From assembly GCA_018401495.1 (NCBI GenBank), contig JAGYJX010000027.1:1-64000 (forward strand): DNA of 64,000 nt, written 5' to 3'. The notes under the pieces are model-generated. The model was not told where the DNA came from, made no database searches, and worked only from the letters and a program-made list of their open reading frames with translations. Made by a program: the position numbers and the translations under genes. Within the stretch, counting starts at the first letter, position 1. The number at the start of each line of letters is the position of its first letter. Origin of the DNA: Rhodospirillaceae bacterium. GTDB taxonomy: Bacteria; Pseudomonadota; Alphaproteobacteria; Thalassobaculales; Thalassobaculaceae. Shown piece by piece: positions 1 through 6,838 of this stretch.

Positions 1-110
1 GTCGCTTCCCGTCGGCTTCCCGTTGCGGCACCCTTGCGGCGCCCGGTCGTTGATCTCTGCAGTCTCCGCTTCCGGGCGCCGTCGGCGCCAGGCCGGCGAC
101 GCGTCGGAAA

Positions 111-196
111 TGGTGGTGGGGGTAGGATTCGAACCTACGTACGCGTACGCGGGCAGATTTACAGTCTGCTGCCTTTAACCACTCGGCCACCCCACC
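111..196 (-). tRNA. tRNA-Tyr (GTA)
   Basis: Read on the minus strand this folds as a class II tRNA: acceptor GGTGGGG pairs with the 3' CCCCACC, the CCA end is encoded, the anticodon is GTA inside an AGACTGTAAATCT-type loop, the arm after the anticodon is long, and a TTCGAATC T-loop is present. At 86 nt it has the length expected of tRNA-Tyr. A good sigma70-like promoter lies just upstream. Confidence 0.95.
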
Positions 197-250
197 TTCA
201 GCCACCCGGGGATCACCGCATCGCGACGACCCCGTTCCGGAGGGAGCGCG

Positions 251-279
251 AACTATGGTAATTCGCTCCTGTTTGTCAA
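251..279 (-). promoter_or_regulatory. sigma70-type promoter of tRNA-Tyr
   Basis: On the minus strand a perfect TTGACA (274-279) is followed after 17 bp by ATAGTT (251-256), leaving about 50 nt to the tRNA-Tyr 5' end. Placement and spacing fit a strong tRNA promoter. The -10 hexamer is imperfect. Confidence 0.55.
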
Positions 280-358
280 CGACGAACACGACCACAGAGA
301 AGGGCGCGGCGATCGCCGTCCCGGTGTGGTCGTGACATGAGGGAAGGCTAACACACAG

Positions 359-1200
359 ATGCCGCGACGCAAGCCCAGGCCCCGCGCGGGCACGGAGGCC
401 CCTTCCCGCTTCACGCAGGGCGCCGCACGCCGCCCCGCCGAGGCCGCTCCCGACGATCCGGCGGTGGTGTACGGCCGCCACGCCGTGCAGGCGGCCCTGG
501 CCAACCCTGACCGCCGGGTCGTGGCGATCCGCCACACCCCAGATCGGCCGGCGCGCTCGACGCCATGCTGCGCGGCCTGGGCGACGCCCGGCGCGCCGCA
601 CTGCCGGCGCCCGAGAGCCTGGACCGCGTCGAGCTCGAATCCGGTCTTGCGGCCGGCGCGGTCCACCAGGACCTGGTGCTGCGGGTCGAGCCGCTCGCCG
701 ACGCCGACCTCGGCGACCTGATCGACGCCTGGAGCGGGCGAACCGACGTCGTGGTGGTGGTGCTGGACCAGGTGACCGATCCGCACAACGTCGGCGCGGT
801 GGTGCGCTCCGCCGCCGCCTTCGGGGCGTCGGCCGTCATCATGCAGGACCGCCACGGCCCGCCGATCGGCGGTGCCCTCGCCAAGACCGCCTCGGGCGCC
901 CTCGACGTGGTGCCGCTGGTGCGGGTGGTGAACCTGGCCCGCGCCCTGCGCGACCTGCAGGAGAGCGGCTTCTGGTGCACCGGCCTCGCCGAGGAGGGCG
1001 CGGTCGATCTCGCGGCCGTCGACCTGTCCGGGCGCTCCGCCCTGGTGCTCGGCGCCGAGGGGTCGGGGCTGCGCCGGCTGACCCGCGAGACCTGCGACGC
1101 GCTGGCCCGGCTGCCGACCCTGCCGCCGATCGGCTCGCTCAACGTGTCGGCGGCGGCGGCGGTAGCGCTCTACCAGGCCCGTCTCGCGCGCATCGGGTGA
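359..1200 (+). CDS. rlmB: 23S rRNA (guanosine-2'-O-)-methyltransferase RlmB, TrmH/SpoU family (frameshifted)
   Basis: SAM-dependent rRNA 2'-O-ribose methyltransferase of the SPOUT superfamily; RlmB methylates G2251 in the peptidyl-transferase loop of 23S rRNA. The N-terminal part carries the substrate-binding segment (VVYGRHAVQAALANP). The C-terminal part carries all three SPOUT motifs: DQVTDPHNVGAVVRSA, VLGAEGSGLRRL and IGSLNVSAAAAVALY. The frame changes once between about 540 and 555, so the first 60 or so residues are in one frame and the rest in another; combined length is about 280 aa, normal for the family. Because the catalytic half is intact and conserved, a consensus error is more likely than a real pseudogene. 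It lies divergent to tRNA-Tyr. Confidence 0.85.
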
Positions 1201-1271
1201 GTTGGGCTACACTTCGCCTGGCGCCGACCGTCGACCGGCGCCCGGGAAGGAAGAAAACGGGGGATGGGGAC

Positions 1272-2744
1272 ATGACCGACGGGCCCCTGTCGGACGTTGA
1301 CGCCGCCAAGGCGGCGGTGTGCGAGGAGATCGGCGATTTCTACGCGCCGATGGCCCGGCTGACGCTCGGACGGGCGGCCGCCGGGTTCCTGATTCCACAG
1401 TGCCTGACGCCGATCGAGCTGCTGCACTCGCCCGACCGGCAGCGCCAGCTCGCCAACGCCGGCACCAACGCCATGCAGGCGGTTCAGAAGACCGCCAGCT
1501 GGCAGGTGCGCGGCCTGAGCGTCCCGGTCAGCGAGCGCATCCGCCGGCTGTGGGAGCTGACCGACGGCGTCCAGAAGGCCACAACCGCCCGGCTGGAGGC
1601 CGAGCCGCCGCAACCCGTGACCCTGGCCGCCCTGCCGGAGCTGCTGGCGCACCGCCCCGACGAGGCCGAGCCCGACCGCCGCTTCCGGGTGCTGGCGGCG
1701 CTGACCCTGACGCTCGCCGACCGGCAGGGCTGGGGGCCCAAGTTCGCGGCCCTCGCCGAACTCGGCGCCGGCGTCGCCGGGCTGGTGGCGTTCGAGTTCT
1801 TCGACGCCCTGATCGCCGAGATCCTGCGCCCGACCGCCGGGCTCGACGCGGTGCTCGGCCGCGAAGCCACCCTCGGCGAGGACTTGCTGCGCCTGCTGGC
1901 GCTGGCCGAGGGCACGGCGACCCCGGAATCGGCGCCGGCGACCCCGGCGACGGCGCGCGCCCTGTTCGACCTGCTGGCGGTCGCCGCCATGCCGGAGACC
2001 CGCGCCGTCCTGCTGGAGCACGCCATCGCGGTGGCACGCTCGAACGAGAAGTTCACGCGCCGCCCGCTGATGGAGGAGATCGCCTTCATCGTCGACCTGA
2101 AGGACCGCATGACCCGCGACGGCCAGCTGCTGGGCGGCGCCGAGACCCTGGAGGCGCTCTGCCGCCGGCTGGCGCGGGCCCTGTCCGACCAGACCATCGA
2201 CCTGCTGATGGCCGGCACCCAGAGCGTCGGCGAGCGCGTGCTGCGCGCCGTCCAGCTGCACGGCCGGATCTTCGGCGACGACGCCCTGCACTATCTCGAG
2301 ACCTACATCGCCGAGTTGATGGCCCAGCCCAAGCTGGAGACCACCATCGTCCCGGAGCAGGCCTCGCCGCGCCAGCGCATCCGGCTGCTCGGCCGGCTGC
2401 ACGGCGAGCTGAGGAAGTCGCGGCTGCCGGTCAAGACCAAGGAGCGCCTGGCCAATCAGGTCGAGCGTTTCCAGAGCGACCTGCTCGACCGCACCCGCCT
2501 GCTGGAGAAGCTCGGCGGCGGCGAGGGATCGACCGCCGACCGGCTGCTGAAGGTGATCGAGCTCTGCCGCGAGGATGCGTTCACCGACGGCCGCAACGCC
2601 GAGCGGGCCCGCAAGGCCGCCCTCGACCTGATGAAGCGCCCGGACTTCCTGGAGAGCTACCTGGACGGCGCCTCCCAGAAGGGCGAGCGCGCCGCCCGCC
2701 TGAAGGACCTGCAGAAGCGCCTCGCCGAGGCCCGGATCTTCTGA
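1272..2744 (+). CDS. conserved-looking hypothetical protein, 490 aa
   Basis: I do not recognise a family. The ATG at 1272 is chosen because the upstream part of the open frame overlaps rlmB in a low-complexity Arg/Gly/Pro shadow, while the protein from MTDGPLSDVDAAKAAV has normal amino-acid use. It is soluble, predicted mostly helical, rich in Leu, Ala, Arg and Glu, with no signal peptide or membrane segment. The C-terminal third has long charged amphipathic stretches (ERLANQVERFQSDLLDRT, and QKGERAARLKDLQKRLAEA near the end) that look like coiled coil. It lies between rlmB and tRNA-Thr on the same strand; 71 bp separate it from rlmB, so co-transcription is possible. No function is inferred. 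Confidence 0.75.
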   Translation: MTDGPLSDVDAAKAAVCEEIGDFYAPMARLTLGRAAAGFLIPQCLTPIELLHSPDRQRQLANAGTNAMQAVQKTASWQVRGLSVPVSERIRRLWELTDGVQKATTARLEAEPPQPVTLAALPELLAHRPDEAEPDRRFRVLAALTLTLADRQGWGPKFAALAELGAGVAGLVAFEFFDALIAEILRPTAGLDAVLGREATLGEDLLRLLALAEGTATPESAPATPATARALFDLLAVAAMPETRAVLLEHAIAVARSNEKFTRRPLMEEIAFIVDLKDRMTRDGQLLGGAETLEALCRRLARALSDQTIDLLMAGTQSVGERVLRAVQLHGRIFGDDALHYLETYIAELMAQPKLETTIVPEQASPRQRIRLLGRLHGELRKSRLPVKTKERLANQVERFQSDLLDRTRLLEKLGGGEGSTADRLLKVIELCREDAFTDGRNAERARKAALDLMKRPDFLESYLDGASQKGERAARLKDLQKRLAEARIF

Positions 2745-2757
2745 CGGCTGGGCCGGC

Positions 2758-2786
2758 TTGACGGGCCGCGCGGCCCACCGTATCGA
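2758..2786 (+). promoter_or_regulatory. sigma70-type promoter of tRNA-Thr
   Basis: TTGACG (2758-2763), exactly 17 bp, then TATCGA (2781-2786) end 9 bp before the tRNA-Thr 5' end at 2796. The spacing is ideal. The promoter overlaps the end of the upstream gene's trailer. Confidence 0.5.
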
Positions 2787-2795
2787 AAGCCCCGT

Positions 2796-2871
2796 GCCGG
2801 CATAGCTCAGATGGTAGAGCACCTGATTTGTAATCAGGGGGTCGGGGGTTCGAGCCCCTCTGCCGGCACCA
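2796..2871 (+). tRNA. tRNA-Thr (TGT)
   Basis: A 76-nt cloverleaf: acceptor GCCGGCA pairs with TGCCGGC, D-arm AGCTCAGATGGTAGAGC, anticodon TGT in CTGATTTGTAATCAG, T-arm GGGGGTTCGAGCCCC, encoded CCA at 2869-2871. Confidence 0.95.
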
Positions 2872-2889
2872 GCGAAATCATAATCTTAT

Positions 2890-3110
2890 TGGACAATTCT
2901 TCTCTGTCGCTCGGCGATGAGCGGGCGTGGCCGAGGCCGAGGAACAGGCGCTCGTTGAGCAGTTCGTCAGCGCACCCTGCCGTTGAAGCTTTCCACAAAT
3001 CCGTTCTGCATGGGCCTGGCCAGGAATGCAGTGCCAGTCGACCCGGTGCTCGGCGCGCCAGGCCAGGATGGCTGTTCTTCCGTGAACCTGCGTCGCTTGA
3101 TCGTCCGTCC
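2890..3110 (-). pseudogene. remnant of an IS3-family transposase (C-terminal catalytic region)
   Basis: On the minus strand the translated pieces RVDWHCIPGQ, (P)MQNGFVESFNGR and ELLNERLFLGLGHAR match, across two frames, the conserved end of IS3-group OrfB integrases (typical RVEWHYIAPGKPMQNGFVESFNGRLRDELLNE). It holds the final Glu of the DDE triad (FVESFNG). The frame breaks inside the conserved motif, no start or stop is in place, and the rest of the IS is missing, so this is a decayed fragment. It sits 20 bp behind tRNA-Thr and suggests past insertion activity at this junction. Confidence 0.65.
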
Positions 3111-3323
3111 CCTCCAGGGGCGGACCCAAATCTCACCTGGAGGAGTTCCTCAGGGCGGGTCAGGCGGCTTCGCCAACGCTGAGCTACGCCATTGCCGGGG
3201 ACGTGACCACTCTGCGCGATGTCAGTGATTTCATGGGAGCAACCCTCATTGTCATGCGCCTGCCGCGGCGTGCTTGCGGAACCTCACCCAGCAAACTCCG
3301 CGGAACGTGAAAGGACTCCCACC
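3111..3323. other. non-coding stretch behind the IS remnant
   Basis: I find no convincing gene here. Composition is less GC-rich than the flanks. The end (3308-3323) carries the AAGGA ribosome-binding site of the exchanger gene. Together with the IS remnant this is probably scar DNA of an insertion behind tRNA-Thr. I did not find a duplicated tRNA 3' end that would mark an attachment site. Confidence 0.4.
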
Positions 3324-4370
3324 ATGCTCGCCGGCTTCTCGATTCCCGTCTTGCTGGCCGGGTTTGCGCTTGCCGCGCTTGTCGTTTTGCTGACCGGTTT
3401 GCGGATCACCAGTCTGGTGGACCGGCTTGCGGATCGGACCGGCATGGGCGAAGCCATCGCGGGAGCCGTCCTGCTTGGCGCCTCGACTTCTCTGAGCGGC
3501 ACGATCGTGTCGATGACGGTCGCGTTCGACGGTTATGCTTCGCTCGCTTACGCCAACAGCATCGGCGGGATTGCTGCGCAGACCGCGTTTCTGGCGGTTG
3601 CGGACATCGTTTACCGCAGGGCCAATCTGGAACACGCTGCGGCCGATCTGGCCAACATATTTCAGGCCGTCATCCTGGTAATTCTGCTGACACTGCCGCT
3701 TCTGGCCAGCGCACAGCCCGAGTTCACCGTCTTCGCTGTCCATCCCGTGTCGCTGGCGATCCCGGCCCTGTATGTCGCGGCCCTGCTGGCCACCCGCGCC
3801 TTGCGCGAGACGCCGATGTGGCTCCCGGTCACGACCGACGACACCCGCGAGGACACGCCCGAAAACGAAAGCGACGAGTCGCGCCAGACCAGCACCACGC
3901 GGCTTTTCGTGATGTTCTTCCTGCTGATGCTGGTCATGGGAACGGCGGGCTGGGTGATCGCCAAGACGGCCAGCGAGATCACCGGCCGGATGGCGCTTTC
4001 CGAAACGCTGGTGGGCGCGCTCGCGACCGCCGTGGTGACGTCGATGCCCGAACTGGTGACCACCGTCGCGGCGGTGCGGCGCGGCGCGCTGCAATTGGCC
4101 GTGGGCGGGATCATCGGCGGCAATACCTTCGACACGCTGTTCCTGACCGCGGCCGATGTGTCGTATCGCGAAGGGTCTCTTTATCATGGCGTCACGGTGG
4201 GGGATCAGTTCTGGACGCTGACGGCCATCTTGATGACCGGAATCCTGTTGAGCGGCCTGATCCTGCGCCAGCGCAATGGGCCGGGCCGCATAGGCGCAGA
4301 AAGCGTCGCGATCCTCGCCATCTATGCAGGCGCGATCACGCTGCAGGTTGCCGGCAGCGCAGCGGAATGA
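3324..4370 (+). CDS. CaCA-family sodium/calcium exchanger-like membrane protein
   Basis: Integral inner-membrane protein of 348 aa with about ten hydrophobic segments and an acidic Ser/Thr-rich cytoplasmic loop in the middle (residues about 170-192), the usual architecture of bacterial CaCA antiporters. The second alpha repeat is well preserved: TSMPELVTTVAA (Glu about residue 240) and GGNTFDTLFL (about 260). The first (GASTSLSGTIVSM, SIGGIAAQTAFL, from about residue 52) lacks the Glu normally found in GTSLPEL, so classical Na+/Ca2+ exchange should not be taken for granted. The ATG at 3324 is preferred over upstream in-frame starts because AAGGA precedes it by about 9 nt and the hydrophobic segment starts there. 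Codon choice has more TTG/TTT than its neighbours, consistent with transfer. Confidence 0.7.
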   Translation: MLAGFSIPVLLAGFALAALVVLLTGLRITSLVDRLADRTGMGEAIAGAVLLGASTSLSGTIVSMTVAFDGYASLAYANSIGGIAAQTAFLAVADIVYRRANLEHAAADLANIFQAVILVILLTLPLLASAQPEFTVFAVHPVSLAIPALYVAALLATRALRETPMWLPVTTDDTREDTPENESDESRQTSTTRLFVMFFLLMLVMGTAGWVIAKTASEITGRMALSETLVGALATAVVTSMPELVTTVAAVRRGALQLAVGGIIGGNTFDTLFLTAADVSYREGSLYHGVTVGDQFWTLTAILMTGILLSGLILRQRNGPGRIGAESVAILAIYAGAITLQVAGSAAE

Positions 4371-4388
4371 CCGACCATGTCGGCAACC

Positions 4389-4700
4389 TCAGAACCGCTC
4401 CGCCCGCAGCACCTGGGTGTCGCAGACGCTCACCACGCCGATGTGGCGCTCGACCACGGCGAAGGCGGCGTCCAGCAGCGGGTCCAGGCGCTCGGGGCGG
4501 ACCAGGCAGACCACCGCGACCATGCCGCCGGCCCGCCCGACCTGGCCCTCGCGGCTCCACTGGCCCGAGCGTCCCGACCCGCCGCTCACCGGCAGGACCG
4601 TGTAGCCGGTCACGCCGGCGTCGTTCAGCGCCTTGGTGAGTTGCCGCTCCATCATCGCCTCGATGATGATCTCCACGCGCTTGGCCTTGTGCATCTCCAT
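4389..4700 (-). CDS. PII-like signalling protein (SbtB type)
   Basis: A 103-aa protein with the PII ferredoxin-like pattern: an N-terminal beta strand and helix (KRVEIIIEAMMERQLTKALNDAGV), then GYTVLPVSGGSGRSG leading into a flexible T-loop-like Gly/Ser segment, then MVAVVCLV and a second helix. It starts 4 bp after the stop of the bicarbonate permease gene, on the same strand. That pairing is the known SbtA-SbtB arrangement in which the PII-like protein gates the transporter in response to adenyl nucleotides. Known for the family: trimeric nucleotide sensor. Inferred here: same role. The specific T-loop tyrosine used for uridylylation in classical GlnB is not evident. Confidence 0.75.
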   Translation of the reverse strand: MEMHKAKRVEIIIEAMMERQLTKALNDAGVTGYTVLPVSGGSGRSGQWSREGQVGRAGGMVAVVCLVRPERLDPLLDAAFAVVERHIGVVSVCDTQVLRAERF

Positions 4701-4704
4701 GTCG

Positions 4705-5700
4705 TCAGCTCCCGGTCGCGGCCGCCGCCACCACGATATAGAGCGGAATGCCGACCGTCAGGTTGAAGGGAAACGTCACGCCGAGGGAGAGCATCAGCGA
4801 CAAAGCGGGGTTGGCCTCGGGCAGCGCCACCCGCATGGCGGCCGGCACGGCGATGTAGGAGGCCGACGCCGACAGCACCATGAGCAGCACCACGCCGCCG
4901 GTGGACAGCGCCAGCGCCAGCCCGGCGGCCAGCCCGAAGGCGGCGCCGGCCAGCGGCATCAGGATGCCGAAGGCGACCACCGCCGGCGTCAGCACGCCCC
5001 GGCTGCCGCGCAGCCCCCGGCCGGCGATCAGGCCCATGTCGAGCAGGAACAGGCACAGCACCCCCTTGAACGGGTCGACGATGAAGCTCTGGATCTCGGC
5101 CAGCCCCTTCTCGCCGGTGATCCAGCCGATCGCGAAGGCGCCGAGCAGCAGCACGATCGAGCCGTTGAGCAGGATCTCGCGCCACAGATCGGCGCCCACG
5201 GGTTTGGAGCCGCCGCCCGTACGCCGCCGCCACGCCGCGCCGCCAGCCACAGCGCCGACAGGATCGCCGGCGCTTCCATCGCCGCCGCCACCGCCACCAT
5301 GTAGCCCTCGGCCGCGATGCCGCGCCCGGCGAGCAGCGAGCTCGCGGCCAGGAAGGTCACGATCGAGATCGACCCGTAATGCGCCGCCACCGCCGCCGCG
5401 TCGGTGACCGAGACCCGCGTCAGCACCCGCAGCAGCGCGAAGGCGACGAACGGCAGCAGCAGCGACAGCGCCACGCCCGAGAGCAGCGCCGCGACCAGCC
5501 GGGCGTCGACGCCGTGGGCCGCCACCCCGGCGCCGCCCTTGAAGCCGATGGCGAACAGCAGGTAGAGCGACAACCCCTTGGCGATCGCCTCGGGAAAGCT
5601 GAGATCGGAGCGGGCCAGCGCCGCCGCCAGCCCGAGCGCGAAGCTGAGGATGATCGGCGACACCAGGTTGGCGCCCGCCAGCGCCAGGATGCTGTCCATG
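4705..5700 (-). CDS. sbtA: sodium-dependent bicarbonate transporter SbtA family permease (frameshifted)
   Basis: Inner-membrane protein of about 331 aa with roughly ten hydrophobic helices in two halves, matching the SbtA/DUF897 family that imports HCO3- with Na+ in cyanobacteria and occurs in many heterotrophs. The N-terminal half starts MDSILALAGANLVSPIILSF; the C-terminal half contains PVGADLWREILLNGS and LLDMGLIAGRGLRG. The frame changes once near 5215-5228, in the hydrophilic loop between the halves, where the sequence is a run of CGCCGCC repeats. Both sides are otherwise conserved, so a sequencing slip is likely. It forms an operon with the PII-like gene 4 bp downstream. Confidence 0.75.
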   Translation of the reverse strand, partial: HGQHPGAGGRQPGVADHPQLRARAGGGAGPLRSQLSRGDRQGVVALPAVRHRLQGRRRGGGPRRRRPAGRGAALGRGAVAAAAVRRLRAAAGADAGLGHRRGGGGGALRVDLDRDLPGRELAARRARHRGRGLHGGGGGGDGSAGDPVGAVAGGAAWRRRTGGGSKPVGADLWREILLNGSIVLLLGAFAIGWITGEKGLAEIQSFIVDPFKGVLCLFLLDMGLIAGRGLRGSRGVLTPAVVAFGILMPLAGAAFGLAAGLALALSTGGVVLLMVLSASASYIAVPAAMRVALPEANPALSLMLSLGVTFPFNLTVGIPLYIVVAAAATGS

Positions 5701-5809
5701 CCCCCTCCCCTCAGAACCCGTGGGGTATATAGGTGAGTTGGACGGCAACGAAAGACGGCGGCGGAGCCGGCTGACCGCACGACCGCAGGGCCCCGACCGG
5801 CGGCGGCGA

Positions 5810-6163
5810 TCAAGGTGCCGACGGCTCCTCGCCCGCCGATACCGGCGAGGTCGACAGTCCCACCCGACCGGCGGGATCCCGCTGTACACCACCGGCGGCC
5901 AAAGAACGGGTCGATCCGCGCGGAATGCCGACTCCGCAGCCGCGCTCTTCCTTCACGGACTCGCCGCGGCGGATCTCCTCGGCGCCGCGCGCCATCGCGG
6001 CCGCCTCGGCGGCGGTCGGCTCCTCCGAGGGAACGCCCGAGAGGTACAGGCGGAGCGCTTCCCGGATCAACTCCGAGCGGGTGCGGTGCTCGCGCTTCGC
6101 GGCCATATCGACGGTCTCGGCCATGGCCTCCGGGAGCGAGATCGACAGGTTGCGGTACTTCAT
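5810..6163 (-). CDS. ribbon-helix-helix (CopG/ParD-type) DNA-binding protein
   Basis: The first 45 residues from MKYRNLSISLPEAMAETVDM are a typical ribbon-helix-helix domain: short beta strand, helix (PEAMAETVDMAAKREH), turn RTRSELI and helix REALRLYL. Such proteins are usually autoregulating antitoxins or small repressors. The internal ATG at 6163 is chosen because the family starts with this strand. The last 45 or so residues (after ESVKEE) are Gly/Arg/Ser/Pro-rich and do not look like normal protein, so the real product may end earlier with a frame break near 5940. No toxin gene follows in this direction. A perfect 17-bp palindrome lies just upstream. Confidence 0.6.
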   Translation of the reverse strand: MKYRNLSISLPEAMAETVDMAAKREHRTRSELIREALRLYLSGVPSEEPTAAEAAAMARGAEEIRRGESVKEERGCGVGIPRGSTRSLAAGGVQRDPAGRVGLSTSPVSAGEEPSAP

Positions 6164-6185
6164 GGGATCCGTATGCCGTGATCGC

Positions 6186-6202
6186 ATTTGATAATATCAA
6201 AT
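6186..6202. promoter_or_regulatory. palindromic operator upstream of the RHH gene
   Basis: ATTTGATAATATCAAAT is a perfect 17-bp inverted repeat with one central base, AT-rich in an otherwise GC-rich region, lying 23 bp before the RHH start codon. Ribbon-helix-helix proteins typically bind such short palindromes in their own promoters, so this is a good candidate autoregulatory operator, probably overlapping the promoter. Confidence 0.55.
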
Positions 6203-6380
6203 GGTATCGAGGAAAGCGGGTGCGTCAAGACGCGGCACCCGCGCGGCCTGCCCCACCCTTCACGCCTCGCTGGCGTTTTGCCGGCCGCCGCCCGCATAGT
6301 GCTGGCGGAACCCGCCCGCGGCGACGTCCGATCCCGGGTGCGGCAACGGCGGGTGCAGTAACGGCGATGGACGGCGTGCG

Positions 6381-6797
6381 ATGCGGATGATCCCCCTTCT
6401 GGCCTTCGCGATCGCGCTCTACGCGGTCGCGTCCTTCCTCGCCGCCCCGCTGCTGAGCGGCGCGCTGGTCGAGGCGACGCTGCCGTCGGGGGCGGTGTGG
6501 GGCTTCAACCTCGGCGATCTGATCGTCGCCGTCGGCCTGGTGCTGCTGTTCCTGGAGATCCTGAAGGCGACGCGGACCAGCGCCTCGGCCGCCCTCGACC
6601 ACGCCCTCAGCATGCTGGTCTGCGTGGCGGCGCTGCTGGGTTTCCTGCTGGTCCCCGCCCTCGGCACCAGCGACTTCCTGCTGCTGTTCCTGATGACGGT
6701 GATCGACGTGATCGCCGGCTTCACGGTGTCGCTGATGGGCGCGCGCCGCGACATCGGCTATGGCGGCTGGCCCGGGCGACGGCCGAGGGTGAGGTAG
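6381..6797 (+). CDS. small four-helix membrane protein, function unknown
   Basis: A 138-aa protein with four hydrophobic segments: MIPLLAFAIALYAVASFLAA, LGDLIVAVGLVLLFLEIL, LSMLVCVAALLGFLLVPAL and FLLLFLMTVIDVIAGFTVSL. The layout (polar residues before each second helix, short loops, basic C-terminus GRRPRVR) suggests an inner-membrane protein with cytoplasmic ends. I do not recognise a named family. It stands alone between the RHH gene and the ScfR-type regulator, with no strong Shine-Dalgarno, so the start could also be the ATG two codons downstream. Confidence 0.6.
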   Translation: MRMIPLLAFAIALYAVASFLAAPLLSGALVEATLPSGAVWGFNLGDLIVAVGLVLLFLEILKATRTSASAALDHALSMLVCVAALLGFLLVPALGTSDFLLLFLMTVIDVIAGFTVSLMGARRDIGYGGWPGRRPRVR

Positions 6798-6838
6798 ACC
6801 GGCCAACCGGTGGGCCGCTGCCGACCCACCTGGCAGTG

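Noticed and set aside
2872..4388. Integrated island with attachment sites at tRNA-Thr
   Set aside because: No integrase and no repeated tRNA 3' end were found; only an IS remnant and compositional change support insertion.
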